Positions 11,201 through 18,415 of a DNA stretch of 64,000 nt are shown in pieces. A program made the translations under genes and the position numbers. The stretch comes from Rhynchopus euleeides (taxonomy: Eukaryota > Euglenozoa > Diplonemea > Diplonemida > Diplonemidae): NCBI GenBank assembly GCA_963210315.1, contig OY723252.1:1647346-1711345 (forward strand), in the 5' to 3' direction. The notes below the pieces were generated by a model. It was not told the DNA's origin. It did no database searches and was given only the letters and a program-made list of their open reading frames with translations. The stretch's first letter is position 1; the number at the start of each line of letters is the position of its first letter.

Positions 11201-11333
11201 GTGGGGAGGGTTCGCCGGCGGCGAGAGGGTGCTGCGCCACGGGCGCTCCCCCTATCCCCTGGTCGGCGCCCCCGCCGGGGGAACCGGAAGCCTTAGGGTG
11301 TAGGCCGGGTCCCCCCTTGAGGGGGCGCCTCAC
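5274..11333 (-). CDS. LINE ORF2: OTU protease - APE endonuclease - RT - RNase H - zinc motifs
   Basis: The frame holds 2019 codons if read from the GTG at 11333-11331, the second codon after the ORF1 UAG. The first AUG is at about residue 106, just before the OTU-like domain. That domain (about 110-235) has DGNC with Cys123, a VYGDGATL helix typical of OTU proteases, and HYD with His230. The APE-type endonuclease (about 298-545) shows ALQETR, LLGDLN and THCPLFVD. The reverse transcriptase (about 850-1130) has LDFKKCFDTV and the catalytic FVDD near 1073. A CxxC...HxxxxC knuckle lies near 1410. The RNase H (about 1620-1755) has all four acidic residues: YFDGG, NIAEYEG, RGDSQ, NVDADALS. The C-terminus (about 1922-1995) carries two copies of a Cys/His motif. 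The enzyme set would nick target DNA, copy RNA and remove the RNA strand; the OTU domain could cleave the fusion or host ubiquitin (inference). Confidence 0.93.
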   Translation of the reverse strand: MRRPLKGGPGLHPKASGSPGGGADQGIGGAPVAQHPLAAGEPSPQPPHRKPKPAGTGVTSAGPLDRAREHRSHAPGAGEPRGLRGGGGQEYSPSSVEQDDRWLAEMAQRLLAVREAVAKDGNCQYTGLAVQCAGWTAASLRAAVVEALGQDAERRATYAPDIDDPRAPPSYDDYIAAQAQSGVYGDGATLRVAAEVLGAQVWVLGTTDRLYLGRVGSGDKVICLTWRPFHYDVLRIPLTLARELAASTTNRWKLPTATPTPPPVAPTATAATTISPLRGPAPRPPPRRPAPRPASPGVLRVASANVTSLSTHLCDVADLKADVVALQETRVPDPSKGTLSSYFAAHGWSMHWGKGMPKVKGANGYEQTRPGGVAVMAKEGLVAQVVQPKTKLEKKLHDSTRLVHVVLATSNGKTALHILCVYGHSGMEVRVQRETLLQEALDLAAGLGQVPVLLLGDLNTNPETSAVLSQACRVGGWTDAAVSYAELKQQEVRNTCWASKEGTRLDICLLNPCAAPALRSVEVAEKGEYGIPTHCPLFVDLDLAAFRRPKQICILPAPFPKCRPTLGGAAAREVLLDVLTAEETKEGATGAQLLRRASACSENFLKRVHVGQLGRQETAYTGRAEGYHMQRSRVATKHRPASARGAGDKNTRAKDKLLGNLRTLILEGRHRLLESAPYPPTPNEEHAWGAAKKRLKGGGLPPGLEAALAGTTSQLPDLETMEMALVALEGSQRGMFDALRDERLRTWKARMQKAWTQEAGIVFSYLADRFCAPTTFMRREDGSFTACPKEADELLRSDTAWGGYFRKYATTPEPRWDTFRQRYSDFLPDPAEMECKTITAEDVGTALAKMSTSTSPGLHGWRVHELRQLPGDLLKLFAEVFNEVERSGEWPEQLMHAMICLIPKPGSSGEPLSQRPISITPVLYRVWAAIRVKPALKWLESIAPEDLHGCRPGHGAEDLIWHLAARIEEAHLTGQPLYGVALDFKKCFDTVPIDLTFCLAAELGFDGRVLRTLRAAYGSMQRHFRVSGTIGEGFLPTNGIMQGCPISVVLINVLVGVWMRMAEHRQGTRALSFVDDVYAVTPSPGTLQAVVDDSADFSHDTGMVICAEVKSHVFSTSPEPLTPIVYRTRDGTATPLRQRDSFDCLGAMLHARPLEGPEVPKSERVARRKEGAEQNLRRTSALPLPVQWKGQAAAMTAGSRLYYDALVTRWEDADIRRWRGLFVAALWSGPPRRAREAVLDVLHHAHRVDPAVAPRYRQITTWAMQVKKWGRCRVLSETAWDSRVRLTGTGPFALFRAALRWIGWSWSTATTLSYTDEAGRSIVFDPTAATTSGWGIFAHDLRQALRTQVAKALAGRRDDFAGAQHGIDGQATRCVLEGEGAAVTGYQRGLLRSVIAGAVPVRGRTGQGGICRYCNAGTPETVMHLWWECSAWDPIRQNHPITAVDRSTWPPCLALCGVAPAFRHGIPEDRQPLPLSFARRVDIVAQLHRYFIAILSARQEKDGLLDRSARHHRTLHYPWGWCTPNPEQACIPVRAPSTVKQTWGKRPPELWVALCDWLRGLKWGPQGGEHTVTLMELAVDFELSTGLTLPEVETRRIRPHTPDPPERGPREARPRIPEGASPGLTLYFDGGARDNGTPFALAGAGAVLYRDGLKVSEEILPLLNVRSNNIAEYEGVRAGLRLLRRGDPPPEGNVTVRGDSQVVLRHLKGEAVCRDKSLRPLFLSTARLAADLGPRITLTYEHVKRELNVDADALSNAAMDEAERQGETSQEQLRQDFAAFQKSILGKAHSLRQLCEVVRKTSKQPWHCGHTASSTVLTAIGGTVAGGLSRRAQLSPATESVMRSLQAHTAGPGLNQRDTAFHSRGMAWAATFAPQPHYPEGWQQAAQQWTASSRQANARTGRSWERRGVAPRTAPPGARRNAKMLTCALHWKPRCVDCRRRRLSEEDCCRDHHGKNDGLQVTMEFCKTHRMGRCGDCHSSAKSLTHCCGTHHAGYASRPPRSGTELAPHSNPSGASAVT

Positions 11334-11336
11334 CCC

Positions 11337-13820
11337 CTAGTAGGGGGTGTAGCGCTTAGCCCCCCTCCACAGTCGGGGTGCCTTGCCGTTCTTGCCCGCG
11401 CCCTTCCCCGCCACCCGGGGTGTGTCGTTGACGTCCTGATCAGCTGCCGCGTCCCCTTGTCCGGCCTCGGCCCCTTTGTTCCCGAGCGCGGGTTGCTGAG
11501 GGGGGGGTAGCTGCTCGGACGCCGGGGGCTGCCCTTCGCCTCCGCATCCGGGGTCAGGCTGCTGCTGCTGCTGCGGTGCGGGCACGGGTGTATCCCCGGG
11601 CGCAGGGGCGGCTGCGGGCGCTGCGGAGGTGGCGGTGGTGGTGTTGTTGTTGCTATCAGACGCGGGGGGTTCGAGGTCAGCGTTGGCTGTAGGGGCAGGT
11701 TGGTCAGCCCCCGCCGGTGGTGGCGCGACTGCCGTTTCAGTCTTGGCCGGCTCCGCTGTTGCCGCCACTGGGGGGGGTGGCGCCGTTGTTGCTGTTGTTG
11801 TTGCTGCCGTTGCCGTTGCATTTGCATGGAGCAGCGCCTCCCTCACCTGCGCATCCTCGCGGATGACCTCTTGCAGGGTCGCCGAGGCCCTCTCCCGTTC
11901 CCTGGAGGTGTCCCTGCCCTCGCGTTTGCGGGCCCGCCGCGGGGAGCGGCACCGGCTCCTGCGCTGCTCACCTGGCCTCCCCCGGGCGGGCTGGGCATGG
12001 TAGTGGTGGTGGAGCTCGGCGAGGTGCGCCCTCGTCTCCTCCGCGACTGCCCGCTGTGATTCAGCGAGCTCGGCGCGCATCCCCTCCAGCTGCCGCCGCC
12101 CGTCCGCCACCATGGCCTGCTGGGCATCGTTGCCCACGCGCTGCCTGCCCAGCTCCTCCCGGAGCTCGCCCAGCTGCTGCTCGCTCGCGGCCCGCAGGCC
12201 TTCCGCAGTCGCTTGCGCTGTCGCCTGCACGTCGGCGAGGGCGGCTGTCAGGCGCGCGTCCGCCTGGGCTTGGCTGAGGCGCCCCTCATCGGCGACGGCG
12301 GCCATACGCGACAGCAGCTCCACCCCCTTCTGCTGCTGCTCGCTCAGCGCGGCCGTGATGCGGGCGACCTCTGCCTGCCCCGCGCTGCTCACCCTCCTCT
12401 GCTCGTCCTTGAAGGACTTGAGCTCCTTGCGGAGGCCGCTCATCCCCGTCTGCAGGGATTTCGCCTGGAGCTGGGGCAGTGCCTGCTGCGCCTCCCCCAC
12501 GCTCCCCTGCAGCCCCAGCATCGCCTCCCGGGCCCCCTGCACCTCCGCGAGCAGGGCGTTGCGGTGCTCCTCGCCCTGGTCGTGGCGGGTGGCGTGCTGC
12601 TGCAGCTGCTCCCGCACTGCCCGGAGGCTCGCCTCCAGCTTCGCCGCCCTCCCGCCGAGGGCCTCACCCCTGCGGCGCTCTTCCCCGAGGCCGCTCTCCG
12701 CGTCCTTGCGCAGGCCAACAAGCAGGCCGCGCAGCTCCCCGTGCACTCGGGCGTGCTCCACGCCCTGCCCCTCCAGCTGCGTCTTCAGCTCGCGCACAGC
12801 CTTCGGCGTGCCAGGCTGAGGGGGGGTCGCGGCGGGACGCTCCTGGAGGTCGTCCAGCTGGCGCTGCTGGGCTGCCAGGCGCTGCAGGAGCTCATCCTGC
12901 CGGGCTTGCTGCTCCCCGAGCTGTTGATGGAGTCGCCGTACCTCGGCGTGCTCCTCCTGCGCGGCTGCCCTCTGCTCCCCAAGCTCCTGTTGAAGTCGCC
13001 GCACTTCGGCGCGCTCCCCTTGCGTGGTCGCTTGCTGGTGGCCTTGTTGTGCAGCGAGTTGTTGCTCAAGGCGCTGCCGTTGCAGGTCCTGCTGTCTCTG
13101 CTGCTCCTTGAGCAGATCATGCAGGCGCTGCACCTCCTGCTGCAGCGCGGGTACGCCGTCCTGCGTGGGGGCACTGGCGCCGGGGTCAGCTGCGGTGGCG
13201 GCGGCGGTGGCTGCGGCGGGGTCATGGCCGAGGGCCACCAGGCGGCGGCCCAGACGCTCCAGGTCCTTCTGGAGCCGCTCCACGCGCTGGCGGGCCTGCT
13301 GCGCGTGTTGCTGCGCAGCCGCTGCGGCGCCACCCCCGCGTCCGGTCTTCCCCAGGTGCGTCCTGGACTTGGCGGCCCGGCCCGCCTTCGCCGCCGCCTC
13401 GCGCTCCTCCCGCACTCTGGCCTGGAGGCCGTCGTACCGCCTCTTGAGGCGGTCCAGCTCCTCTCCCTTCTTCCGCTCCTCCGCCAGCCGCCGCTTCTCC
13501 TCCTCCAGCATCGCCGTGTCCGTGAGGGCCACGGCCTTGCCGTTCACCTGCACCGACCATGTGGGGGGGGTGCCAGAGGGGGGGGGGCTGTCCGCGATGA
13601 CGACGGCTACGCCGTCCTTCGGCTCCTCGACATGCGCCTCCCACTGGAGATGGCGGAGGATGGCGCGGACATGCGCCGCGCGGTACAGGGGGGGGAGGGG
13701 CCCGAGGGTGTATTCCCGGGGTTCGTTGAAAACGAGGGGGGGCAGGGGGGCGGCCTGTTGGCCACCGGCCTGGGGGCCGGTGTTACCGGAGGAGACCCCG
13801 TGGAGGTCGGCCTGTGACAT
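11337..13820 (-). CDS. LINE ORF1: coiled-coil protein
   Basis: This is an 827-residue protein starting at an ATG (13820) and ending at UAG 11339-11337. After a ~95-residue N-terminal region containing a possible small folded module (around YRAAHVRAILRHLQW), residues ~100-610 are almost wholly Ala/Glu/Gln/Arg/Leu heptad-like coiled coil. An Arg/Ser-rich stretch follows (RSRCRSPRRARKRE), then a low-complexity Ala/Thr/Pro/Gln tail that ends in a basic patch (KNGKAPRLWRGAKRYTPY). LINE ORF1 proteins generally bind and package the element RNA; coiled coil plus basic patches fits that role, though no RRM or CCHC knuckle is evident. ORF2 follows in the same frame after one stop codon. The opposite strand also carries a long open frame, which I regard as a by-product of biased codon use. 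Confidence 0.85.
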   Translation of the reverse strand: MSQADLHGVSSGNTGPQAGGQQAAPLPPLVFNEPREYTLGPLPPLYRAAHVRAILRHLQWEAHVEEPKDGVAVVIADSPPPSGTPPTWSVQVNGKAVALTDTAMLEEEKRRLAEERKKGEELDRLKRRYDGLQARVREEREAAAKAGRAAKSRTHLGKTGRGGGAAAAAQQHAQQARQRVERLQKDLERLGRRLVALGHDPAAATAAATAADPGASAPTQDGVPALQQEVQRLHDLLKEQQRQQDLQRQRLEQQLAAQQGHQQATTQGERAEVRRLQQELGEQRAAAQEEHAEVRRLHQQLGEQQARQDELLQRLAAQQRQLDDLQERPAATPPQPGTPKAVRELKTQLEGQGVEHARVHGELRGLLVGLRKDAESGLGEERRRGEALGGRAAKLEASLRAVREQLQQHATRHDQGEEHRNALLAEVQGAREAMLGLQGSVGEAQQALPQLQAKSLQTGMSGLRKELKSFKDEQRRVSSAGQAEVARITAALSEQQQKGVELLSRMAAVADEGRLSQAQADARLTAALADVQATAQATAEGLRAASEQQLGELREELGRQRVGNDAQQAMVADGRRQLEGMRAELAESQRAVAEETRAHLAELHHHYHAQPARGRPGEQRRSRCRSPRRARKREGRDTSRERERASATLQEVIREDAQVREALLHANATATAATTTATTAPPPPVAATAEPAKTETAVAPPPAGADQPAPTANADLEPPASDSNNNTTTATSAAPAAAPAPGDTPVPAPQQQQQPDPGCGGEGQPPASEQLPPPQQPALGNKGAEAGQGDAAADQDVNDTPRVAGKGAGKNGKAPRLWRGAKRYTPY

Positions 13821-13845
13821 CCTGCCCGTGTATCCCTCTCTCCTC

Positions 13846-13861
13846 CTGCGTTTGTGTGTGT
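13846..13861. repeat. Candidate target-site duplication, LINE 5' side
   Basis: This is the second copy of CTGCGTTTGTGTGTGT, 26 bases upstream of the ORF1 start codon on the minus strand. See the copy at 5198-5213. Confidence 0.5.
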
Positions 13862-14393
13862 GGAGTGACAGGGGTCACACACCCTGGGCCCACATTTTAT
13901 GCGGGCTGCACTCCCACCGAAGCAAGAAGTCGGAAGTAATGCACCCAGCATGCTCCAAAGCAGCAGCACAGCACCACCACACCCCCCACCCCTCACACCG
14001 CTAGGCCACCACCCCCCATCGTGGACACCGAAAAGGGTCTTTGCTGGGGGTCGCGTGGCACGCCAAGATGCATCACACAGTCTCTCTGTGTGTGTGTAGG
14101 TGTCTGGGGGGGGGGGGCAAGGCTGGACAAATGCTGCATTTTAAAAATAAAAAACATAAAATAAAATAAAATGCAGTAAAATGCAGTAAAGTGCAGTAAA
14201 GTGCAATAAAGTGCAGGGGGGGGGTGTTGGTGGGGGCTGGGCTCGACCTCCGTTCGTCTCTCTGGCATGTTACCATGTCTACATGTTCCGGCTCGCACCC
14301 CCGCCCCACACATGTTCCAGCTCGTACACCCGCTCATCAGTAGACATGCTCCGGTGCAGAAAAACAAAGTGCAACAATGCATACAACGATTAA
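13862..14393. other. Intergenic, with GCAGTAAA short tandem tract
   Basis: No gene is seen. At 14140-14215 there is a degenerate tandem of about 10-11 bases (variants of GCAGTAAAAT and GCAGTAAAGT) ending in a G run. A closely similar tract in the same orientation lies at 17100-17165, so the two flank the hAT-type element. Confidence 0.55.
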
Positions 14394-14623
14394 GCACTTG
14401 AAGATGAAGATCACCTTCTGATGTGCAACAGGGGTTACAGGCACTTGAAGATGAAGATCACCTTCTGATGTGCAACAGGGGTTACAGGCACTTGAAGATG
14501 AAGATCACCTTCTGATGTGCAACAGGGGTTACAGGCACTTGAAGATGAAGATCACCTTCTGATGTGCAACAGGGGTTACAGGCACTTGAAGATGAAGATC
14601 ACCTTCTGATGTGCAACAGGGAG
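14394..14623. repeat. 47-bp tandem repeat, five copies
   Basis: A 47-base unit beginning GCACTTGAAGATGAAGATCA repeats at 14394, 14441, 14488, 14535 and 14582, with no visible change between complete copies. The last copy breaks off after the CAACAGG segment. Inside each unit, TGAAGATCACCTTC is partly self-complementary. The array is non-coding and sits on the 3' side of the hAT-type transposase. Confidence 0.95.
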
Positions 14624-14673
14624 GAATGAAGAGACATGCCTCTTCGGGTATGTCTGCAAGAAAAACAACAAAA

Positions 14674-14764
14674 GGGGTCTTCGCTACGGGGTGTCAATGA
14701 AGGTATTTTGGTGTATTTGCTCCCCGGAGAGGATTGTCGAAAACTGTCGAGTAGCGAAGACCCC
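14674..14764. mobile_element. MITE, GGGGTCTTCGCTAC family, copy 1
   Basis: A 91-bp element has perfect 14-bp terminal inverted repeats, GGGGTCTTCGCTAC and its complement, flanked by AAA on both sides. Its interior shares the blocks TATTTTGGTG and GATTGTCGAAAA with the reverse complement of the copies at 56791 and 62114, so the three form one family. It has no coding capacity. Confidence 0.8.
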
Positions 14765-14812
14765 AAAATCACAAAGATAGAACACAACGCAGGGTAGACC
14801 TTCCGGGTAGGA

Positions 14813-16799
14813 TCATGCGTCGACATCAACGACCTGGGGGGTAGGTAGTGTAGGGGAGGTCGCATTCTTCGCCTCTGCTTTTGCCGCCGCAACCTCTTCT
14901 GCGTCGAGGGCCTCGACATCCCACCAGAACGGCCTGATGTCCGGGCTGCCCCGACGCCAGGCCTGATGCACAGTTGTCAGTTGATGCACCTTCCTGGCGT
15001 GCAGGCTCCCGCGCCGCCGCTCCGTCTGCCACCCCATGTGGCTGAACAGTCGTTCAGACCCTGCCGTCGATGAGGGGGTCCGCGTGACCTCCACTGCCAG
15101 GGCTGCAAGCCGCTGCACTGCGGCGGTGGTGCAGATGCTCCCCACCATCTGCCAGAACTCCTCTGGCTTGCACCCCTGCGCCTGCACCCACAGCATCTCG
15201 TCCTCGAAATCCTTCGTTTTGGCAACATACGACAGGATTTCGGACGCCGTCGCGGTGCGCCCCGTCTGCGCTTTGATAAACCCCGTTGCTGCCTTCCTCA
15301 GTTTTGCATCGACACGGAACCCCTGTAAGATGGTTTTGAAACCGCTGTCTGTGGCGTTCTCCTCCTCGTTGTTGTACAGCTCGGGAGTGAGTACTGTCGC
15401 CGTAATCAGGTACGGCTGCATGTAAGCGTCGAGACGCCTCTGCAGCTTCTCTCTTACCCCGCCCATCAGTTTCTTATCTTTCCCCGACAGCGATTTTTCG
15501 ACATCGTGGGCGATGTCGAGAATGCGGGAGAAGACTGGAATGATGTACCCGATCCTGCCATCATCACTCTGCAGCAGTGCAACCCCCTCGCCGACAGCAT
15601 CAACGATACGCTTCAGTTGAAGGAACACATTCCAGAAAGCGTCTGGAAGGATCCTTGTAAGCGCCTGTGCCTGCTTCCCTGCTGGTGTCTCTTTGAGGAG
15701 GAGGAGTGCGTCCTTGTTCTCTACCAGCTCATGCCACGTGAACGAGATAGACGTCCAGCGGGTGACGGCGGGCAGGAGCATCTTCTTCGAACGTCTTCCC
15801 AGCTTCATCTGGATCTGTGCGTACTCCTTCCGCACCACCTCCACGTTCCGCAGGCTAGACACGAGGGCCGAGATCTCCCGGTTGATGTGCTCAAACTCGT
15901 TCGGAACCTCTTTCTTGTTGTGCATCCGAACCCCCAAGAAGTCGTTCAGCAGACGGCCAAGTGTGTGGGGGGCACAGATGATCGGCTCGCACCGCCTCTC
16001 GACCTTTCGCTGCTCTTCGCAGAAGAGCTTGGCAGCAGCGACGATGGCAGCCTCACCGTCAGTGATGATAGTGGTCACCTTTGACAGCACCGTGTCTCCG
16101 AGTTTCTGCAGGTGGGAAAGGAACTCGAACCGGTTGTGGCTGTCCTCTTCGAGGACCCCCGTCTGGATGAGGAGGGGGGCGCCCGAATCACACGCCACCG
16201 AGACGGCGAACAGCTTGTCTCCCTTTGGCGACTCCCACCCGTCTGCCAGCACAGTCATATGCTTCGCTTCTTTCACGGCCTTTTCCAACGGCAAGCGAGC
16301 ACGTTTGTACTCCTCCTCTAACATGCTGCCCCCAAGCGCCTTCCGCGACGGGAGATCCTCCTTCTTCAGACCCGGCCGGGTCAACAGCACTGCCGCAACA
16401 AAAAGAGGATGGTCAACAACACTGAATGCTGTGGCAGTACAATAAAAAAAACTTCGCCCAGGCTTGTTGAATCGCAATCAGCTCCGTCTTCGACGGCCTC
16501 GGCACCGCCCGCAAGGCGTCAGTCAGCGCGTTGTCCGTACGCTGGCGCTTCAGCTCTGCACCCTCCCCAGTAGTAGCATCGGCCGGGCGCTTCCCACCAG
16601 CCTCATCTGCCGCCCGCTTCTGCACACCTTGCGGAGCCTTGGGACAACCGCGGAGATGCGCCTTGAGTCTCGTGCCTGCAGCCTTGAGGAGAACTTCCTT
16701 GCAGTAGCTGCACTTCTTGGCCTCTTCTGACCCCCCGGCCGTGCCTGTGGTCGTCACATCCTTGAAGTGGGTGTGGCTCCAGCATTTTTGTCTGCCCAT
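14813..16799 (-). CDS. BED-zinc-finger hAT-type transposase, one frameshift
   Basis: Two overlapping minus-strand frames make up one transposase. The first (16799-16413, ATG start) has a BED-type finger: CSYCKEVLLKAAGTRLKAHLRGC, with Cys-x2-Cys...His-x4-Cys. The second (16477-14813) carries a DUF659-like block (MTVLADGWESPKGDKLFAVSV, TIITDGEAAIVAAAKLF, CAPHTLGRLL) and ends in a hAT dimerisation region (SERLFSHMGWQTERRRGSL...). The frames change at the eight-A run 16444-16451 (+ strand), where a one-base slip would account for the break. Otherwise about 670 residues are present, a usual length for the family. An intron cannot be excluded but the A-run is the simpler cause. The sequence TAGCGAAGACC at 16846-16856 matches the end of the nearby MITE family and may mark the element's 5' end. 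Confidence 0.88.
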
Positions 16800-16856
16800 A
16801 GTGGCCCTGCAAGGTGTGTGTTTGTGCGTTTGCGAGTTTGCGGGCTAGCGAAGACC

Positions 16857-18415
16857 GTTTGCGAGGGAGGGGGCCCGGTGCCTGCACGCGTGCTGTCATT
16901 TTGTGGCTGCTTGGTAGGGCTAGCAGGGTTGACCTGAACATCTACGGGTCTATCACTCAGGACCATTTTTTAAAAACTTTGTACCCGGGCAGCCACCCCC
17001 TGTATTTTCCCCCAAAATGGGGAAAATACACCGAGATGATGGCTGACTTCTGCACTGAGAACCTACCAGTATGTACCATGCATTTTTCCCAAAAATGGGA
17101 AAAATAAAAAACAATAAAATGCAATAAAATGCAGTAAAATAAAGTGCAGTAAAGTGCAGTAAAAATTAGCAGCCAGCCTTGGGGGGGGGGGGGGGGGCAA
17201 TGTTGTAACCGAATCTCACAACACTTCCTTTGATTTCTCTGCGGCATGTTCTTGGATGGTATGTGCCTTTCCCCCCCTTCACCCCACTCCCTCGTGATTC
17301 TTCACCCCACCCCCCCCCCCCTCCCTCCCTGCCAGTTTCTATATTTTACCCTTATTATGTTTGGAGTTTGCAAGTTACGCGCGACAGGAGCGGAGTGAAA
17401 GTCGCGAAGCAATGAGAGGAAAAGTCGTACGACTGAATCTTTCGGAGTTGGGTTGTCATCTCCCATGCCAGGCCTTAACCACGACAAGCATTTGAGACAT
17501 AATTCTGTTGCTGTGGAAGGATGGGCCGTTCAAAGATCCGTTTCTTTTGTCACAGCTGCTGAACAAGGAGGTGCCTTTTATGTATCCCGCCACAAAAGTG
17601 AAAGCGTGCACGATTCCCCCTCATTCACTCCCCCCCCCCCCTCTACCTTCCTCTCCCACCCTTTCCCCCCATTCTTGTTATCAAAGGGTTGCCCTGCCAC
17701 CGCCCACAAGCGGTGACATTCTCTGCTTCAGATTGACGAGGTTGGCACTGAGATGGAGATCATGCACCACCTCCGCGCCTTTGCGTCTGCAGGCTGCATG
17801 TGGCTCTAATACCCCCCTGGTGCAAGGCCCTTTTTGACAGCAGGCATGGGCTGAGCAGTTTTGAGTTTCTTGAGTCTTATCAAGCCAACCAAACCCAAGC
17901 CGGCCCTGCGTGTGGGTCCCGTTGGCCAGTGTGGCCCAAACTGTGTTTGCAGGGCTGTGAATAAAGGCAACCAGCACAGCGTGGGTGAGGGCGAAGGCTG
18001 TGCGTGCGATGCCATATCGATACAAACAACAGGTCAGGCTGCCTCCCCCCCCACCCCCTCACCCCGTCCCCCCTCCTGTCATTTGGAGTCGTTCCGCACG
18101 CTGGTATTGAGCGGAGCAAGTCACGCCGTCAAGCAGCCAGCTACCAGCCGTGCTCTAGGCGGTACCAAACCCTGCCCCTCGTTGCTGTTCTTTGGGGTCT
18201 GGGGTTTCATTGTTGCTGGCCCCACAGCGTCACCGTCACCCCCACCCCACCCAGGCCCCTGCCTCACCGCCAGAGCGTGGTGTGCGGTGCTGTCGTGGTG
18301 CATGATTAGTGTTGGTGCATTGGCCCCATCAAAAGGACCTGCAGGGTTCTGTGGTGCCGCAAGTTGGTGTTGACGTCGGGATCCATCAAGATTGGCGCAG
18401 GACCTCGGCAGCTCG
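16857..18415. other. Intergenic region, hAT element to DUF1275 copy 2
   Basis: No gene is recognised. Features seen: a GGGCCCGGTGCCTGC-type dispersed repeat at about 16870-16930; two short A/T hairpins with CCC...GGG stems at 17003-17029 and 17078-17106; the GCAGTAAA tandem tract at about 17100-17165; a G run at 17179-17197; C runs near 17309 and 17631. The promoter of the second DUF1275 gene must lie in its last part. Confidence 0.5.

Larger units (their letters stand above)
5214..13845 (-). mobile_element. Non-LTR retrotransposon (LINE) with OTU-like protease, Dualen/RandI-like architecture
   Basis: Two large minus-strand frames occupy almost the whole element: ORF1 (13820-11337) and ORF2 (11333-5274). 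The sequence CTGCGTTTGTGTGTGT occurs at 5198-5213 and again at 13846-13861, each followed by a similar (G)AGTGA(T/C)AG, which makes a good candidate target-site duplication. This would leave a 5' leader of about 25 bases and a 3' tail of about 60 bases, with no evident poly(A). The domain set (cysteine protease, APE endonuclease, RT, RNase H) recalls Dualen/RandI elements described from green algae, but I see no restriction-like endonuclease. Both frames are intact apart from the UAG between them, so the copy looks young and possibly active. The bounds depend on the duplication being real and not a shared GT-rich stretch. Confidence 0.8.

Noticed and set aside
12213-13817. 534-codon plus-strand frame opposite LINE ORF1
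   Set aside because: It mirrors the Ala/Glu/Gln-rich ORF1 on the other strand; its Leu/Ala/Gly-rich translation is what GC-rich coiled-coil codons give in antisense.
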